Origin: Terriglobus roseus
Lineage (GTDB): Bacteria > Acidobacteriota > Terriglobia > Terriglobales > Acidobacteriaceae
NCBI RefSeq assembly: GCF_900105625.1
Contig: NZ_FNSD01000001.1
Location: forward strand, 4,650,001 to 4,714,000
Direction of reading: 5' to 3'
Length of the DNA stretch: 64,000 nucleotides
A model generated the notes under the pieces. That model was not told the DNA's origin. It did not search any database and was given only the letters and a program-made list of their open reading frames with translations. This document shows, in pieces, positions 25,760 to 34,388 of this stretch. The translations under genes and the position numbers were made by a program. Every line of letters begins with the position of its first letter. Position 1 is the first letter of the stretch.

Positions 25760-26515
25760 CTAAACAGCAACAGCGGAGGCGCGGGGCGAAGGATGATCAC
25801 TGGCGATCACGCCATCACGAATGGTGACGACGCGGTTTGCATGTTCTGCGATATCCGGCTCGTGCGTGACCAGGACGATGGTATTGCCTTGACGATGCAG
25901 ATCCTCGAAGAGCGCCATGATCTCAACGCCCGTCTTGGAGTCGAGATTGCCAGTTGGCTCATCGGCGAGGATGATCGACGGCGAGTTGACCAGGGCTCGG
26001 GCAATGGCAACACGCTGGCGCTGGCCGCCCGACATTTCGTTCGGCTTGTGATCCATGCGCGACCCCAGGCCGACCGACTCCAGGACAGCCTTAGCGCGAA
26101 TGATGCGGTCTGTGGCATTCGTGCCGTTGTAAATGAGCGGCAATTCGACGTTATGGAGCGCGGTCGCACGCGCCAGCAGGTTGAACGTCTGAAAGACGAA
26201 GCCGATCTCCTTGTTTCGGATACGCGCAAGTTCGTCGTCAGACAGGCGCGATACATCATGCCCGTTAAGGCAGTAGCTGCCCTGCGTCGGCGAATCGAGG
26301 CAACCGATCAGGTTCATCAAGGTGCTCTTACCGCTGCCTGACGGGCCCATGATGGCGACGTACTCATTGCGGCGTATACGGAGATTGACCCCACGCAAAG
26401 CGTGTACCTCCTGCTCGCCCATCACGTAGGTCTTCCACAGATTGTCTGTGACGATGACCTCGCCGGGCTCGCAGAAGACGTTGTTGCCGGTCACGGTACT
26501 GGTTGCTGTCGCCAT
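25760..26515 (-). CDS. ABC transporter ATPase (MacB/LolD type)
   Basis: 251-residue ATPase with Walker [19 protein letters not shown], a Q-loop [10 protein letters not shown], signature [15 protein letters not shown], Walker [17 protein letters not shown] and H-loop [10 protein letters not shown]. These place it in the MacB/LolD/FtsE-like group that works with FtsX-fold permeases. ATG 26515 has AAAGG nearby; a GTG two codons upstream is an alternative. The gene 55 bp upstream is a MacA-type adaptor, but no permease follows, which is unusual because adaptor-ATPase-permease is the standard order. The permease may be encoded elsewhere, or this ATPase may serve the MacB-type permeases at 41-45 kb. 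Confidence 0.9.
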   Translation of the reverse strand: MATATSTVTGNNVFCEPGEVIVTDNLWKTYVMGEQEVHALRGVNLRIRRNEYVAIMGPSGSGKSTLMNLIGCLDSPTQGSYCLNGHDVSRLSDDELARIRNKEIGFVFQTFNLLARATALHNVELPLIYNGTNATDRIIRAKAVLESVGLGSRMDHKPNEMSGGQRQRVAIARALVNSPSIILADEPTGNLDSKTGVEIMALFEDLHRQGNTIVLVTHEPDIAEHANRVVTIRDGVIASDHPSPRASAVAV

Positions 26516-26570
26516 ACTCACCTTTGCAGTCTACTGCGCGGTCCGCGCTTCACGCGATTGCCCGTTGCCG

Positions 26571-27971
26571 TTACGAGGAGGTCTCGGTCGTCTCGGGTGT
26601 GGTGTCACGTTTGATGGTGGTGCCGCTGGCAAGGGAGCGAAGGATTTTGTAGCGCCCGGTGACAACCTCGTCGCCGGCCTGAAGGCCGCCCGTCACCTGG
26701 ATATCGGTTGACCCGGTGATGCCGGTCGTTACCGGCCGAAAGTAGGCGCGCAGCTTACCGTTTTCGTTCTTCACCACGTAGACGCCCTGCTGTTTGTTCG
26801 CGTTCTTGTTGCTGGTCGCGGCGGAAGCAATGTCACCCTCTGGCGGCTTGCCGTGGTTTTTTGCAAGAATGGCCTCTGCTGCTGGATCGCGTGTGACCAG
26901 CGCCTGCAAGGGTAGGATTACTGCGTCCTTCACCGATGCCGTGCGGATCTTCGCGGTGGCAGACAAGCCGGGACGCAACAGGTCGTTGTTCTGGCCGTTC
27001 ACGTTGTCGAGTGTGACGACGACTTTGAAGTCCTTCGCCTCTTCCGTGCCGGTCGTGGACTGTGAAGTCGCAATACCGGTGGTGCGCAGCAACGCCTGGT
27101 CGCCAACCTCGGTGACATGACCGTGAAAGGTCCGGCCGGGAAGGGCATCGACCGTTACATCAACAGCCTGGTCCATCTTTACGTTGATCACATCGGTCTC
27201 ATCGACCTTCACCTCTGCGGTGATGACGGACATGTCCGCAACGGTCATGAGCGTGGAACCCTGTGCATTCTGAATGCCGGTGACCATCGTCTCTCCCTCG
27301 CGGACTGGAACGTTCGTGACGAGGCCGTCATAAGGAGCGCGCGAGATGGTTTTATCCAATGCGTCGAAGTTCACGCGCTGCGAAGCGACCTGCTGATTGA
27401 CGTGGGCACGAGCGGAGTCCGTCTGTGCCTTGGCCTGAGCAAGTGCAGCCTCTCGCTGCTGCACAGTCGCTGCACTCACGTCGAAGGCTGCTTTCTTCGA
27501 GTCATAATCCTGCTTGGCGACAAGCTTCTCGTTGTAAAGAGCCCGATAGCGATCGATGTCAAACTTTTTCTGCTCCAGGTCGGCCTTCGCTTGGGACAGG
27601 TTCGCATCGGCTGTTTTTTCCGCGGCAAGATAGCTGCTCACGTCCGTTTTCATCGAGGCAATGTTGGCCGACTGGGCAGACACCGTTGCTGCGGGTTGCA
27701 CGCTTTCCAGCGTTGCCAGAACCTGCCCCTGTTTTACGTGGTCACCCTCTTTGGCATACAGGTGCGTGATGCGACCGAAGGCGGTGGCGCCGATGTTGAC
27801 GTAGGTTTTGGGCTTGATCTGTCCTGTACCCGTCACGACGGAGGTGAGGTCTTCACGCTGGATCTTCGCCGTGGTCACGGCGATCACGCCGGCGCGGCTG
27901 TGAAAGATCGTTCCACCCACAATAGCGGCCAGAACCAGAACTCCTGCCACAATCAGCAACACTTTTTTCAT
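26571..27971 (-). CDS. HlyD/MacA-family periplasmic adaptor
   Basis: 466-residue membrane-fusion protein. An N-terminal anchor (KKVLLIVAGVLVLAAIVGG, about 2-20) is followed by a lipoyl half-motif (IGATAFGRITHLYAKEGDHVKQGQVLATLE). A long alpha-helical hairpin with coiled-coil character comes next (about 95-200, SYLAAEKTADANLSQAKADLEQKKFD), then the second lipoyl half (ISRAPYDGLVTNVPVREGETM), a beta-barrel, and a membrane-proximal domain. A low-complexity insertion (AEAILAKNHGKPPEGDIASAATSNKNANKQQ) interrupts the last domain. It works with an ABC ATPase and permease to move substrates across the envelope; only the ATPase is adjacent. It diverges from the GWxTD gene. Confidence 0.9.
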   Translation of the reverse strand: MKKVLLIVAGVLVLAAIVGGTIFHSRAGVIAVTTAKIQREDLTSVVTGTGQIKPKTYVNIGATAFGRITHLYAKEGDHVKQGQVLATLESVQPAATVSAQSANIASMKTDVSSYLAAEKTADANLSQAKADLEQKKFDIDRYRALYNEKLVAKQDYDSKKAAFDVSAATVQQREAALAQAKAQTDSARAHVNQQVASQRVNFDALDKTISRAPYDGLVTNVPVREGETMVTGIQNAQGSTLMTVADMSVITAEVKVDETDVINVKMDQAVDVTVDALPGRTFHGHVTEVGDQALLRTTGIATSQSTTGTEEAKDFKVVVTLDNVNGQNNDLLRPGLSATAKIRTASVKDAVILPLQALVTRDPAAEAILAKNHGKPPEGDIASAATSNKNANKQQGVYVVKNENGKLRAYFRPVTTGITGSTDIQVTGGLQAGDEVVTGRYKILRSLASGTTIKRDTTPETTETSS

Positions 27972-28194
27972 AAGTCGCTATACCTGTTTGCCGCAAACGG
28001 CGTTCGTCGAGTGAGCCCAGCGGTGCGTAGCCTAGTACGCGGAGCGCCCCCAGAATGTTCCACGATGCAAATTGCATCGCTTCAGGAAATCTTTGGCACT
28101 CGATTTCGCCTGCACTTCGTCCAAGATGATAGCAGCGCAAATTGGCGTGGTGGTGAGCATTCGGGAACGCTGGGAATCTAATCGTCTCCAACGC

Positions 28195-28223
28195 TTGCTC
28201 GCCCGTTTACCGGACTTTACAAT
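28195..28223 (+). promoter_or_regulatory. Sigma70-type promoter for the GWxTD gene
   Basis: TTGCTC (28195-28200) and TACAAT (28218-28223) are separated by 17 bp, and the ATG at 28264 follows 41 bp later. The match is fair and the position is right. The whole divergent gap is about 290 bp. Confidence 0.45.
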
Positions 28224-28263
28224 ACAGTGACCCGGGCTACGGCCCGCGTGGAGTTGCAGGGCG

Positions 28264-30024
28264 ATGAGCAGAGCAGTTTGGCAGGGTTGGATCGGCGCCG
28301 CGGCGTTGATGTTGGGTGGAATTTCCGCGGTGGGCCACGCCCGCGCACAGGCGTCAAACGTTACGCCGACGCCCACGGGGGAGACCACGCCGACCGTCAA
28401 CAAGTCTGCACCGCCTGAAGAGCGTCCCGACCCGATGAAGCGCCGATTGAGCGATCGCGAGCGCATTCAGCAGCAGAAGTACCTCAAGAACGAATTGAAG
28501 CCGGACGGGACTTTCAAGAAGTGGCTGGAGCAGGACGTCGTCTGGATCATCTCCGACGAAGAAATCTCTGCTTTTAAGTCGCTGAAGAATGATGAAGAAC
28601 GCGAGAACTTCATTGAAAACTTCTGGCTGCGCCGTAATCCCAATCCGGATTCGCCAGACAACGAGTTCCGTGAGCAGCACTACGCGCGCATCGCTTACGC
28701 GAATGAGCACTTCGCGGCTGGCAAGCCTGGCTGGAAGACCGATCGTGGTCACATCTATATCGCGTACGGCAAGCCCGATTCCATCGACTCTCACCCGAGC
28801 GGCGGATCGTATGACCGTCCGATGGAAGAGGGTGGCGGCACGACCTCGACCTTCCCGTTTGAGACATGGCACTACCGTTACTTGGAAGGCATCGGCGACA
28901 ACATTGATCTGGAATTTGTCGACACCTGCCAGTGCAACGACTACCACCTGACCATCGATCGCTCCGAGAAGGACGCGTTGAAGTATGTCGCCGGCGCCGG
29001 TCAGACTCTGTACGAGCAGACCGGGCAGGCAAGTCGCGCTGACCGTATGAACGGTGGACTCGAGCAGCTCGGTAAGGGGCCGATGTCGAGCTCGCAGCAG
29101 TCGAAGCAGTTCGATCGCATTTCTCTGTTCGCCAAAATTCTTGCCGCGCCGCCCATCAAGTTCAAGGATATGGAGCAGTACATCACCTCGTCACAGATCT
29201 TGAAGGGGCCGCCGTTTCTCTTCGATGTACGCACCGATTACGTCAAGGTGACGAATGACACCGTGTTGGTGCCGGTCACCCTGCAGATCCAGAACAAGGA
29301 CATCACCTTCCAGACCAAGGACAGCGTATCGACTGGTACGGTCAATATCCTTGGGCAGGTGTCCAACATCAATCACCGTATTGTGCAGACGTTCGAAGAC
29401 ACCGTGAACGTTCAGGTGCCCTCGGAGTTCCTGGCGAAGACGCAGGCCAACAAGAATATGTACTGGAAGGCGCTGCCGTTGCGTCCCGGCATGTACAAAG
29501 TGGACATCGTCATCAAAGATGTCAACAATCCGGAGCACATCGGTACCTGGCGCCGGTCTGTCAACGTGCCCAAGTATGACGATGATCGTCTCTCGGCATC
29601 TTCCTTGATTCTTGCCTCCAGCATGGCCCGTGTGCCGTCCAAGGAGATTGGCGCGGGTTCCTTCGTCATCGGCAATACCAAGGTAATCCCAAGCGTTTCA
29701 GCGAATCCGGCGTTACCGGTGATCTTCAAGAAGAACAGCAGTCTGAACTTCTGGATGCAGGTCTATAACCTGGGCATCGATGAGAAGAGCAAGCAAAACA
29801 ACGCGGAGATTCAGTACCAGGTCACCGATCTGGCGACGAACAAGTTCGTTCTGGACACGACTGAGTCCACGGCGAAGACGAACCCGAATGCTGACCAGGT
29901 GACGCTCGAAAAGAGCCTGCCGCTGGGCAGCCTGCAACCGGGCAAATATTCGCTGGCCATCAAGATCAACGATGGTGTTTCAAAGCAGCAGATTTCGCAG
30001 ACGGCCCCCTTCGTAGTTGAGTAG
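28264..30024 (+). CDS. Exported GWxTD-domain protein
   Basis: 586-residue protein with a signal peptide (about 1-28, AALMLGGISAVGHARAQ). A GWxTD domain spans about 65-200 and contains DEERENFIENFWLRRNPNPD, the name-giving GWKTDRGHIYIAYGKPD, and a downstream FETWHYRYLEGIG block. The remaining 380 residues look beta-rich (TDYVKVTNDTVLVPVTLQIQN, LPLGSLQPGKYSLAIKIND). GWxTD proteins are widespread in Acidobacteria and Bacteroidetes; their biochemical role is not established. Unusually, the cysteine pair in FVDTCQCNDYH could bind a metal or form a disulfide. The next gene is also a surface protein, 165 bp on. Confidence 0.85.
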   Translation: MSRAVWQGWIGAAALMLGGISAVGHARAQASNVTPTPTGETTPTVNKSAPPEERPDPMKRRLSDRERIQQQKYLKNELKPDGTFKKWLEQDVVWIISDEEISAFKSLKNDEERENFIENFWLRRNPNPDSPDNEFREQHYARIAYANEHFAAGKPGWKTDRGHIYIAYGKPDSIDSHPSGGSYDRPMEEGGGTTSTFPFETWHYRYLEGIGDNIDLEFVDTCQCNDYHLTIDRSEKDALKYVAGAGQTLYEQTGQASRADRMNGGLEQLGKGPMSSSQQSKQFDRISLFAKILAAPPIKFKDMEQYITSSQILKGPPFLFDVRTDYVKVTNDTVLVPVTLQIQNKDITFQTKDSVSTGTVNILGQVSNINHRIVQTFEDTVNVQVPSEFLAKTQANKNMYWKALPLRPGMYKVDIVIKDVNNPEHIGTWRRSVNVPKYDDDRLSASSLILASSMARVPSKEIGAGSFVIGNTKVIPSVSANPALPVIFKKNSSLNFWMQVYNLGIDEKSKQNNAEIQYQVTDLATNKFVLDTTESTAKTNPNADQVTLEKSLPLGSLQPGKYSLAIKINDGVSKQQISQTAPFVVE

Positions 30025-30189
30025 TTTGTGGAGTAGACTGCAGGGGCAAGGCGGTAAGGGTACGGTACGTTCCGGGAAGAGGGCTGGCGCACGACACCAC
30101 AGCGCGGCTCCTTCTGGTTTGGTTTTCCCAGGTTCGGCAAGGTTGAACCTTTTGGGCGAGGCTGAGACGCGAAGAAGGTACATCCAGCA

Positions 30190-31968
30190 GTGAAGCAGTT
30201 GACCTTGCAACACGGTGTTTATCTCACGCTCACAGCGCTGGCCTCCGTTTGTGCCGTCGCGGGCGCTGAGGCACAGGTGTCGCGTAGCGCAGATATATTT
30301 GGAGCCAGCACCGTAAGCGGCATCATTCGCGATGCCGATGGTGTTCCTCAGATGGGCGCCCTTGTTGAGGCGCTGCTCCCGGACACCACGATCGGTGCCA
30401 GTGCGGTCACGGACGCGCGTGGCCGCTACCACCTCAGTCTTCGGCCGGGAAGCTATCGGATTCAGGCGACAGCCGCGCTCTTTCTGCCCGCCATTCGCGA
30501 TCGGCTTCAGGTGCTGCGTGGCGGCCGGACCGTCGTTAACCTGACAATGTCGACTTTGCTCGCACCGGGCGGCTGGTTACCTGTGACACGTCGCACGACC
30601 AGCGAACCAAGTGACGACTGGATCTGGACGCTTCGGTCCTCTGCAAGCCGGCCAATCCTGCGATTTGAAGATCAAGGCACGAGCTCCTCTCAACGGGATG
30701 ACGAAGAGAGCGAAGGTCCTCTTGCGGTCTCTTCGAGTCGTCAGGAGACTCGTCGCGGTGCCTCCGGTGGCAGCGTCACGGTGAAGAATAGCCAGGGTGG
30801 ATTCGCGCGCGGCGGTAGTCACAATATTCTTGTCCTGACGCGTGTAAATGAGGATGGCAGTGGAGCTGTCGTACGCGCGGATCTTTCGGGCACGCGTTCG
30901 CCCTACCCAGTAGCCCCCTCGGCAGAAGTCAGCATTGGCACGCAGCGCCGAACACCGCTGAATGGATTTACGCGCGCCGTGCTGACCTATTCCAACCATC
31001 CGGAACTTACCGCAGGCCGAGGCATGACGGGAATGCAGGGTGCAACGCTGCGTTCGGCTCAGCGCGTTGATGTGGGTGACCTTATGCGGGTCGACGCTGG
31101 CAGCGTGATGCGTGAGAGTAATCTGGGCGGCAATGCGTTGATTGTGGAGCCATTTCTGCGCGTTTCAGCGCACGGTCCGGCGAGCCTGGTGCTTGCCTAC
31201 AGCATGACCCGTTCCCGCGGAACACAAAGCCTTGACGATCTTGATCGCGTCAGTGCACCGACCCCTGTTGCCGTGATGCGCAGCGGTCACATGCGACTCG
31301 AGACGGGAAGCCATCATGAGCTTTCTGCGGCTGGCCAAATCCCCGGGGGAGGCATCGTCGAAGTAGCCATCTACCATGATGCATTCAACAATCCGCTGAT
31401 CGCTGGCGTTGGTACGCTTGCCGCCGCCGATATACCGGCCGAGGGACTGGTTGCTGACCCCACGACGGAGACCTATCGCGTTGCGGGCCGTAACTACAGC
31501 AGCGCAGGCGTTCGGGCATCCATTCGCCAACCGGTCACCAAGTCAATGAACGTTGGTGCGGAAGTCGCTACGGGCCAGAGCTTGAAGGCAGAGCACTTGT
31601 CGAACGCATCCATGACTGAAGTTCTTGGTGGTCTGACTCCCTCGCAGGTCTATGCGGCCACGGCTTACGCGGACGGCAAAATTCTCCATACTGGTACGAC
31701 TGTACGCGCGAGCTATCGCTGGCAGCCTCTCCGCGCACTGACCGCTGTGGACGCATACCGGGTCGGCGATGATGGGGCATACCTGTCCTGCTCTATCCGT
31801 CAGTCCCTCGGCCACACGCGGCTATTGCCGCAGGGCCTCGAAGCCGTAGTGGATGTGCAAAACCTTCTGGCGCAGGGATACCAGCCATTCCTTTCCAGCG
31901 ATGGCACGACCATGTATCTGGCGCAAACACCGCGTAGTATCCAAGCGGGGCTGTCGTTCACTTTCTAA
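30190..31968 (+). CDS. Carboxypeptidase-regulatory-like domain surface protein
   Basis: 592 residues with a signal peptide (about 1-28, TALASVCAVAGAEAQ). A single CarboxypepD_reg-like beta-sandwich follows (about 40-120: TVSGIIRDADGVPQMGALVEALL, DARGRYHLSLRPGSYRIQA). The rest is beta-strand-rich with alternating hydrophobicity, and the protein ends in AGLSFTF, a terminal aromatic as in outer-membrane barrels. It lacks a clear TonB plug domain, so it is not a standard TonB receptor. The best reading is a beta-barrel or surface protein with a carboxypeptidase-type N-terminal domain. Function unknown; possibly co-expressed with the GWxTD gene. Confidence 0.72.
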   Translation: MKQLTLQHGVYLTLTALASVCAVAGAEAQVSRSADIFGASTVSGIIRDADGVPQMGALVEALLPDTTIGASAVTDARGRYHLSLRPGSYRIQATAALFLPAIRDRLQVLRGGRTVVNLTMSTLLAPGGWLPVTRRTTSEPSDDWIWTLRSSASRPILRFEDQGTSSSQRDDEESEGPLAVSSSRQETRRGASGGSVTVKNSQGGFARGGSHNILVLTRVNEDGSGAVVRADLSGTRSPYPVAPSAEVSIGTQRRTPLNGFTRAVLTYSNHPELTAGRGMTGMQGATLRSAQRVDVGDLMRVDAGSVMRESNLGGNALIVEPFLRVSAHGPASLVLAYSMTRSRGTQSLDDLDRVSAPTPVAVMRSGHMRLETGSHHELSAAGQIPGGGIVEVAIYHDAFNNPLIAGVGTLAAADIPAEGLVADPTTETYRVAGRNYSSAGVRASIRQPVTKSMNVGAEVATGQSLKAEHLSNASMTEVLGGLTPSQVYAATAYADGKILHTGTTVRASYRWQPLRALTAVDAYRVGDDGAYLSCSIRQSLGHTRLLPQGLEAVVDVQNLLAQGYQPFLSSDGTTMYLAQTPRSIQAGLSFTF

Positions 31969-31985
31969 CAGCGGTCTGCTCTGGT

Positions 31986-32015
31986 TTGACCCTCTTCCTG
32001 TGCTATATTTATCTA
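31986..32015 (+). promoter_or_regulatory. Tentative tRNA-Lys promoter
   Basis: TTGACC at 31986-31991 is followed by an AT-rich TATATTTATCTA stretch; the best-spaced -10 (18 bp) is TATCTA at 32010-32015. Position upstream of the tRNA is right but the -10 is weak. Confidence 0.35.
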
Positions 32016-32125
32016 GTCGCGCAACTGCGCGGCATGCTGTGAACAGGGCTAAATAACCCGTCGAAGGCGCCCGCCTTCGAGCCGTATCGACCCGTTCGGG
32101 TCTCCTGCTGGCTCACACCAAACCT

Positions 32126-32201
32126 GGACGCGTAGCTCAACTGGCAGAGCATTCGACTCTTAATCGACAGGTTGTAGGTTCGATTCCTACCGCGTCCACC
32201 A
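32126..32201 (+). tRNA. tRNA-Lys(CTT)
   Basis: Full cloverleaf: acceptor GGACGCG/CGCGTCC, D-arm GCTCAACTGGCAGAGC, anticodon loop CTCTTAA with anticodon CTT (reads AAG), T-arm GTAGG-TTCGATT-CCTAC, discriminator A, and an encoded CCA at 32199-32201. The top pair of the anticodon stem (T-C) is mismatched. It is the only tRNA in this part of the window. Confidence 0.95.
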
Positions 32202-32527
32202 ATCTCCTTATCAACGAAGCGCATGTGCGATGTCCCGGCGACGGGACGCAACGCCTACCTGTCCTTTCGTACTTCATCCGGTCTCTCACGGTGCGATGCA
32301 CTCGGGTCAGGTAAGGGGTAGCAAACGCAGATACGGTGCCCCTTCGTGGCCGCTAAAGGTTCCTGTGGTGCTTCGAGGCAGTGCTTCTAACGTGGTCAGC
32401 AAGCACGGGAACGTTTGAAACGCGTCCATCAACCTGCGCATCCTGTGAAGTCAATCAAGATGCTCTCTCGATTTTGGCGTTCTTTCGTGCCGATGCTGCC
32501 GTGCGGGGTCGCCTACAATGTCGGAAT
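32202..32527. other. Gene-free spacer after tRNA-Lys
   Basis: No convincing gene. A tight hairpin gtcccg-gcga-cgggac lies at 32232-32247 and could end the tRNA transcript, though it has no T-run. The frame of the downstream histidine kinase is open back to 32381, but that extension has no family similarity and is probably not translated. Confidence 0.5.
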
Positions 32528-33958
32528 ATGCCTGCCCGGTCTTCCCGTTCTGTGGTTCCATTGGCGCTTTTTGCGGCAGTGCTTGTTGTAGCGATGAATA
32601 CCTGGTTCGCCGTCTCCGCGGTGCGATCGCTGCTGGATAGCGAAGCATGGCTTGCACACACATGGGAGGTCATCGGCCAGGAAGAGCGATTGATGCTCAG
32701 TGTGACCAACGCAGAGACTTCAGCCCGTGCGTTTGTGATCACGGGGCAGGAGCCTTTTCTTGCACCGTTCCTGGAGGCAGAGCGCACGCTTCCGGCTGAC
32801 GTGCAACAGTTCAAGGATTTAACCCTCGACAATCCCATTCAGCAGAGCACCATTGCCGAGGTGAAGGCGTCCATCGAACGGCGTATGACCATGCTGCGCC
32901 AGAGTACCGAGAACAGGCGCGATGGCGGTTTCGATGCGGCCGCAGCTCTCGTCTCAAACGGACGCGGCACCGAGGAGATGCAACGTCTCCGCATGCTCGT
33001 GGCTCAGATGGATGCTGAAGAGCGCCGGCTGCTGGCGAACCGCGCGGATGAGGCTCGACATAATGGATCACGAACAATGTTCGCCATCGGGCTTGCGTGC
33101 GTCCTTGATCTGATGATGATCGGTTTCGTGACCTGGTATTTCTGGCAGGAACGCTCGTTGCGTCTTGCGTCTGAGCTGGCGAATGAGCGGCTGGGACTGG
33201 CACGGGCGGAGGCGGAGCGATCCGCAGAAGAAGTCCGGGTGTTGAACCTGGAGCTGGAGCAGAGAGTCCGGGAGCGAACGGCAGAGTTGGAAACTACAAA
33301 TCGAGAACTTGAGGCGTTCAGCTATTCCGTGTCGCATGACCTCCGGGCGCCTCTGCGTACGATTGACGGCTTCAGTCTGGCGCTGATGGAGGACTATGCC
33401 GACGTGGTGGACGACACGGGCCGCGACTACATCGCGCGCGTCCGCACCGGCGTTCAACGAATGGGCCAGTTGATCGACGCTCTGCTGCAACTCTCGCGCA
33501 TTACACGAGCTGATGTGACGCGAGAGCTGATTAACCCCTCAGAGATTGCTGACCTCGTCGTTGCGCAATTGCGCGAAGATAATCCCGACCGCAAGATCGC
33601 TTTCACGGTCACACCCGGGCCGCAGGAAAATGCTGATCCGAAGCTTGTACAGGTTGCGCTCGAAAACTTGTTAGGGAACGCCGTCAAATTCTCCGCTCGA
33701 CGGGAAGATGCTGAGATTTCATTCGGTTGGGATGAAGAGCAGAAGGCTTGGCGTGTGAAGGATAATGGCGCGGGCTTCGATATGCACTATAAGGACAAGC
33801 TGTTCAACGCATTCAATCGCTTGCACGGGGATAAAGACTTCAAGGGCTCGGGTATCGGTCTGGCCACCGTAGCACGTGTTATCCGCAGACATCATGGGCG
33901 CATCTGGGCCGATAGTGAGGTCGATCATGGCGCGACGTTCTGGTTTACGCTAGGATGA
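32528..33958 (+). CDS. CHASE3-domain sensor histidine kinase
   Basis: 476-residue membrane sensor kinase. Membrane helix 1 is about 8-30. A CHASE3-type extracellular helical bundle covers about 35-178 (VTNAETSARAFVITGQEPFLAPF is typical). Helix 2 is about 182-204. A coiled coil follows (about 205-262, AEEVRVLNLELEQRVRERTAELE). The HisKA H-box is SYSVSHDLRAPLRTIDGF with His270, and the HATPase has the N-box LENLLGNAVKFS and the G-boxes NGAGFDMHY and GSGIGLATVARVI. It lacks a receiver domain. The response regulator follows after 4 bp, so they probably act together. The sensed signal is unknown. A longer N-terminus from 32381 is possible but unlikely. Confidence 0.9.
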   Translation: MPARSSRSVVPLALFAAVLVVAMNTWFAVSAVRSLLDSEAWLAHTWEVIGQEERLMLSVTNAETSARAFVITGQEPFLAPFLEAERTLPADVQQFKDLTLDNPIQQSTIAEVKASIERRMTMLRQSTENRRDGGFDAAAALVSNGRGTEEMQRLRMLVAQMDAEERRLLANRADEARHNGSRTMFAIGLACVLDLMMIGFVTWYFWQERSLRLASELANERLGLARAEAERSAEEVRVLNLELEQRVRERTAELETTNRELEAFSYSVSHDLRAPLRTIDGFSLALMEDYADVVDDTGRDYIARVRTGVQRMGQLIDALLQLSRITRADVTRELINPSEIADLVVAQLREDNPDRKIAFTVTPGPQENADPKLVQVALENLLGNAVKFSARREDAEISFGWDEEQKAWRVKDNGAGFDMHYKDKLFNAFNRLHGDKDFKGSGIGLATVARVIRRHHGRIWADSEVDHGATFWFTLG

Positions 33959-33962
33959 CGGC

Positions 33963-34388
33963 ATGGCTGAGGCTACACGTTTGATCCTGCTTGTTGAAGA
34001 CGATCCTGACCACGAACTGTTGACGATACGTGCGTTGAAGAAAAGCAACATCGCCAATGAAGTAAAAGTGGCGCGTGACGGGGAAGAAGCTCTCGGAGCT
34101 CTCTTCGGGCCAGATGCTGTGCGCCCGCAGCTGGTACTGCTGGACCTGAAGCTACCAAAGGTGGAAGGTCTTGAGGTCCTTCGCCGGATCCGTGAAGACG
34201 ACACGACCCGCATGCTGCCGGTGGTGGTTCTGACCTCCTCAGACGAAGAACGCGATGTGGTTCGAAGCTACAAGCTGGGCGTAAACAGCTACATCCGTAA
34301 GCCTGTGAACTTTACGGACTTCGCGGAAGCGACACGTCAGCTTGGAATGTACTGGCTGGTGCTGAACGAATGTCCGCCGATGAGCTAG
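33963..34388 (+). CDS. Single-domain response regulator (Rcp1-like)
   Basis: 141-residue stand-alone receiver domain. Acidic pair EDDPDHE (about 12-18), phosphoacceptor Asp61 in LVLLDLKLPKVEG, the conserved Thr/Ser in VVVLTSSDEERDVV and Lys in SYIRKPVNF are all present. No DNA-binding output domain exists. The longer loops and SYxRKPVxF wording match Rcp1-type regulators that pair with multi-domain or phytochrome-like kinases. It lies between a CHASE3 kinase and a hybrid kinase, and its 3' end overlaps the next gene by 19 bp. It is likely a phosphate shuttle between the two kinases. Confidence 0.92.
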   Translation: MAEATRLILLVEDDPDHELLTIRALKKSNIANEVKVARDGEEALGALFGPDAVRPQLVLLDLKLPKVEGLEVLRRIREDDTTRMLPVVVLTSSDEERDVVRSYKLGVNSYIRKPVNFTDFAEATRQLGMYWLVLNECPPMS

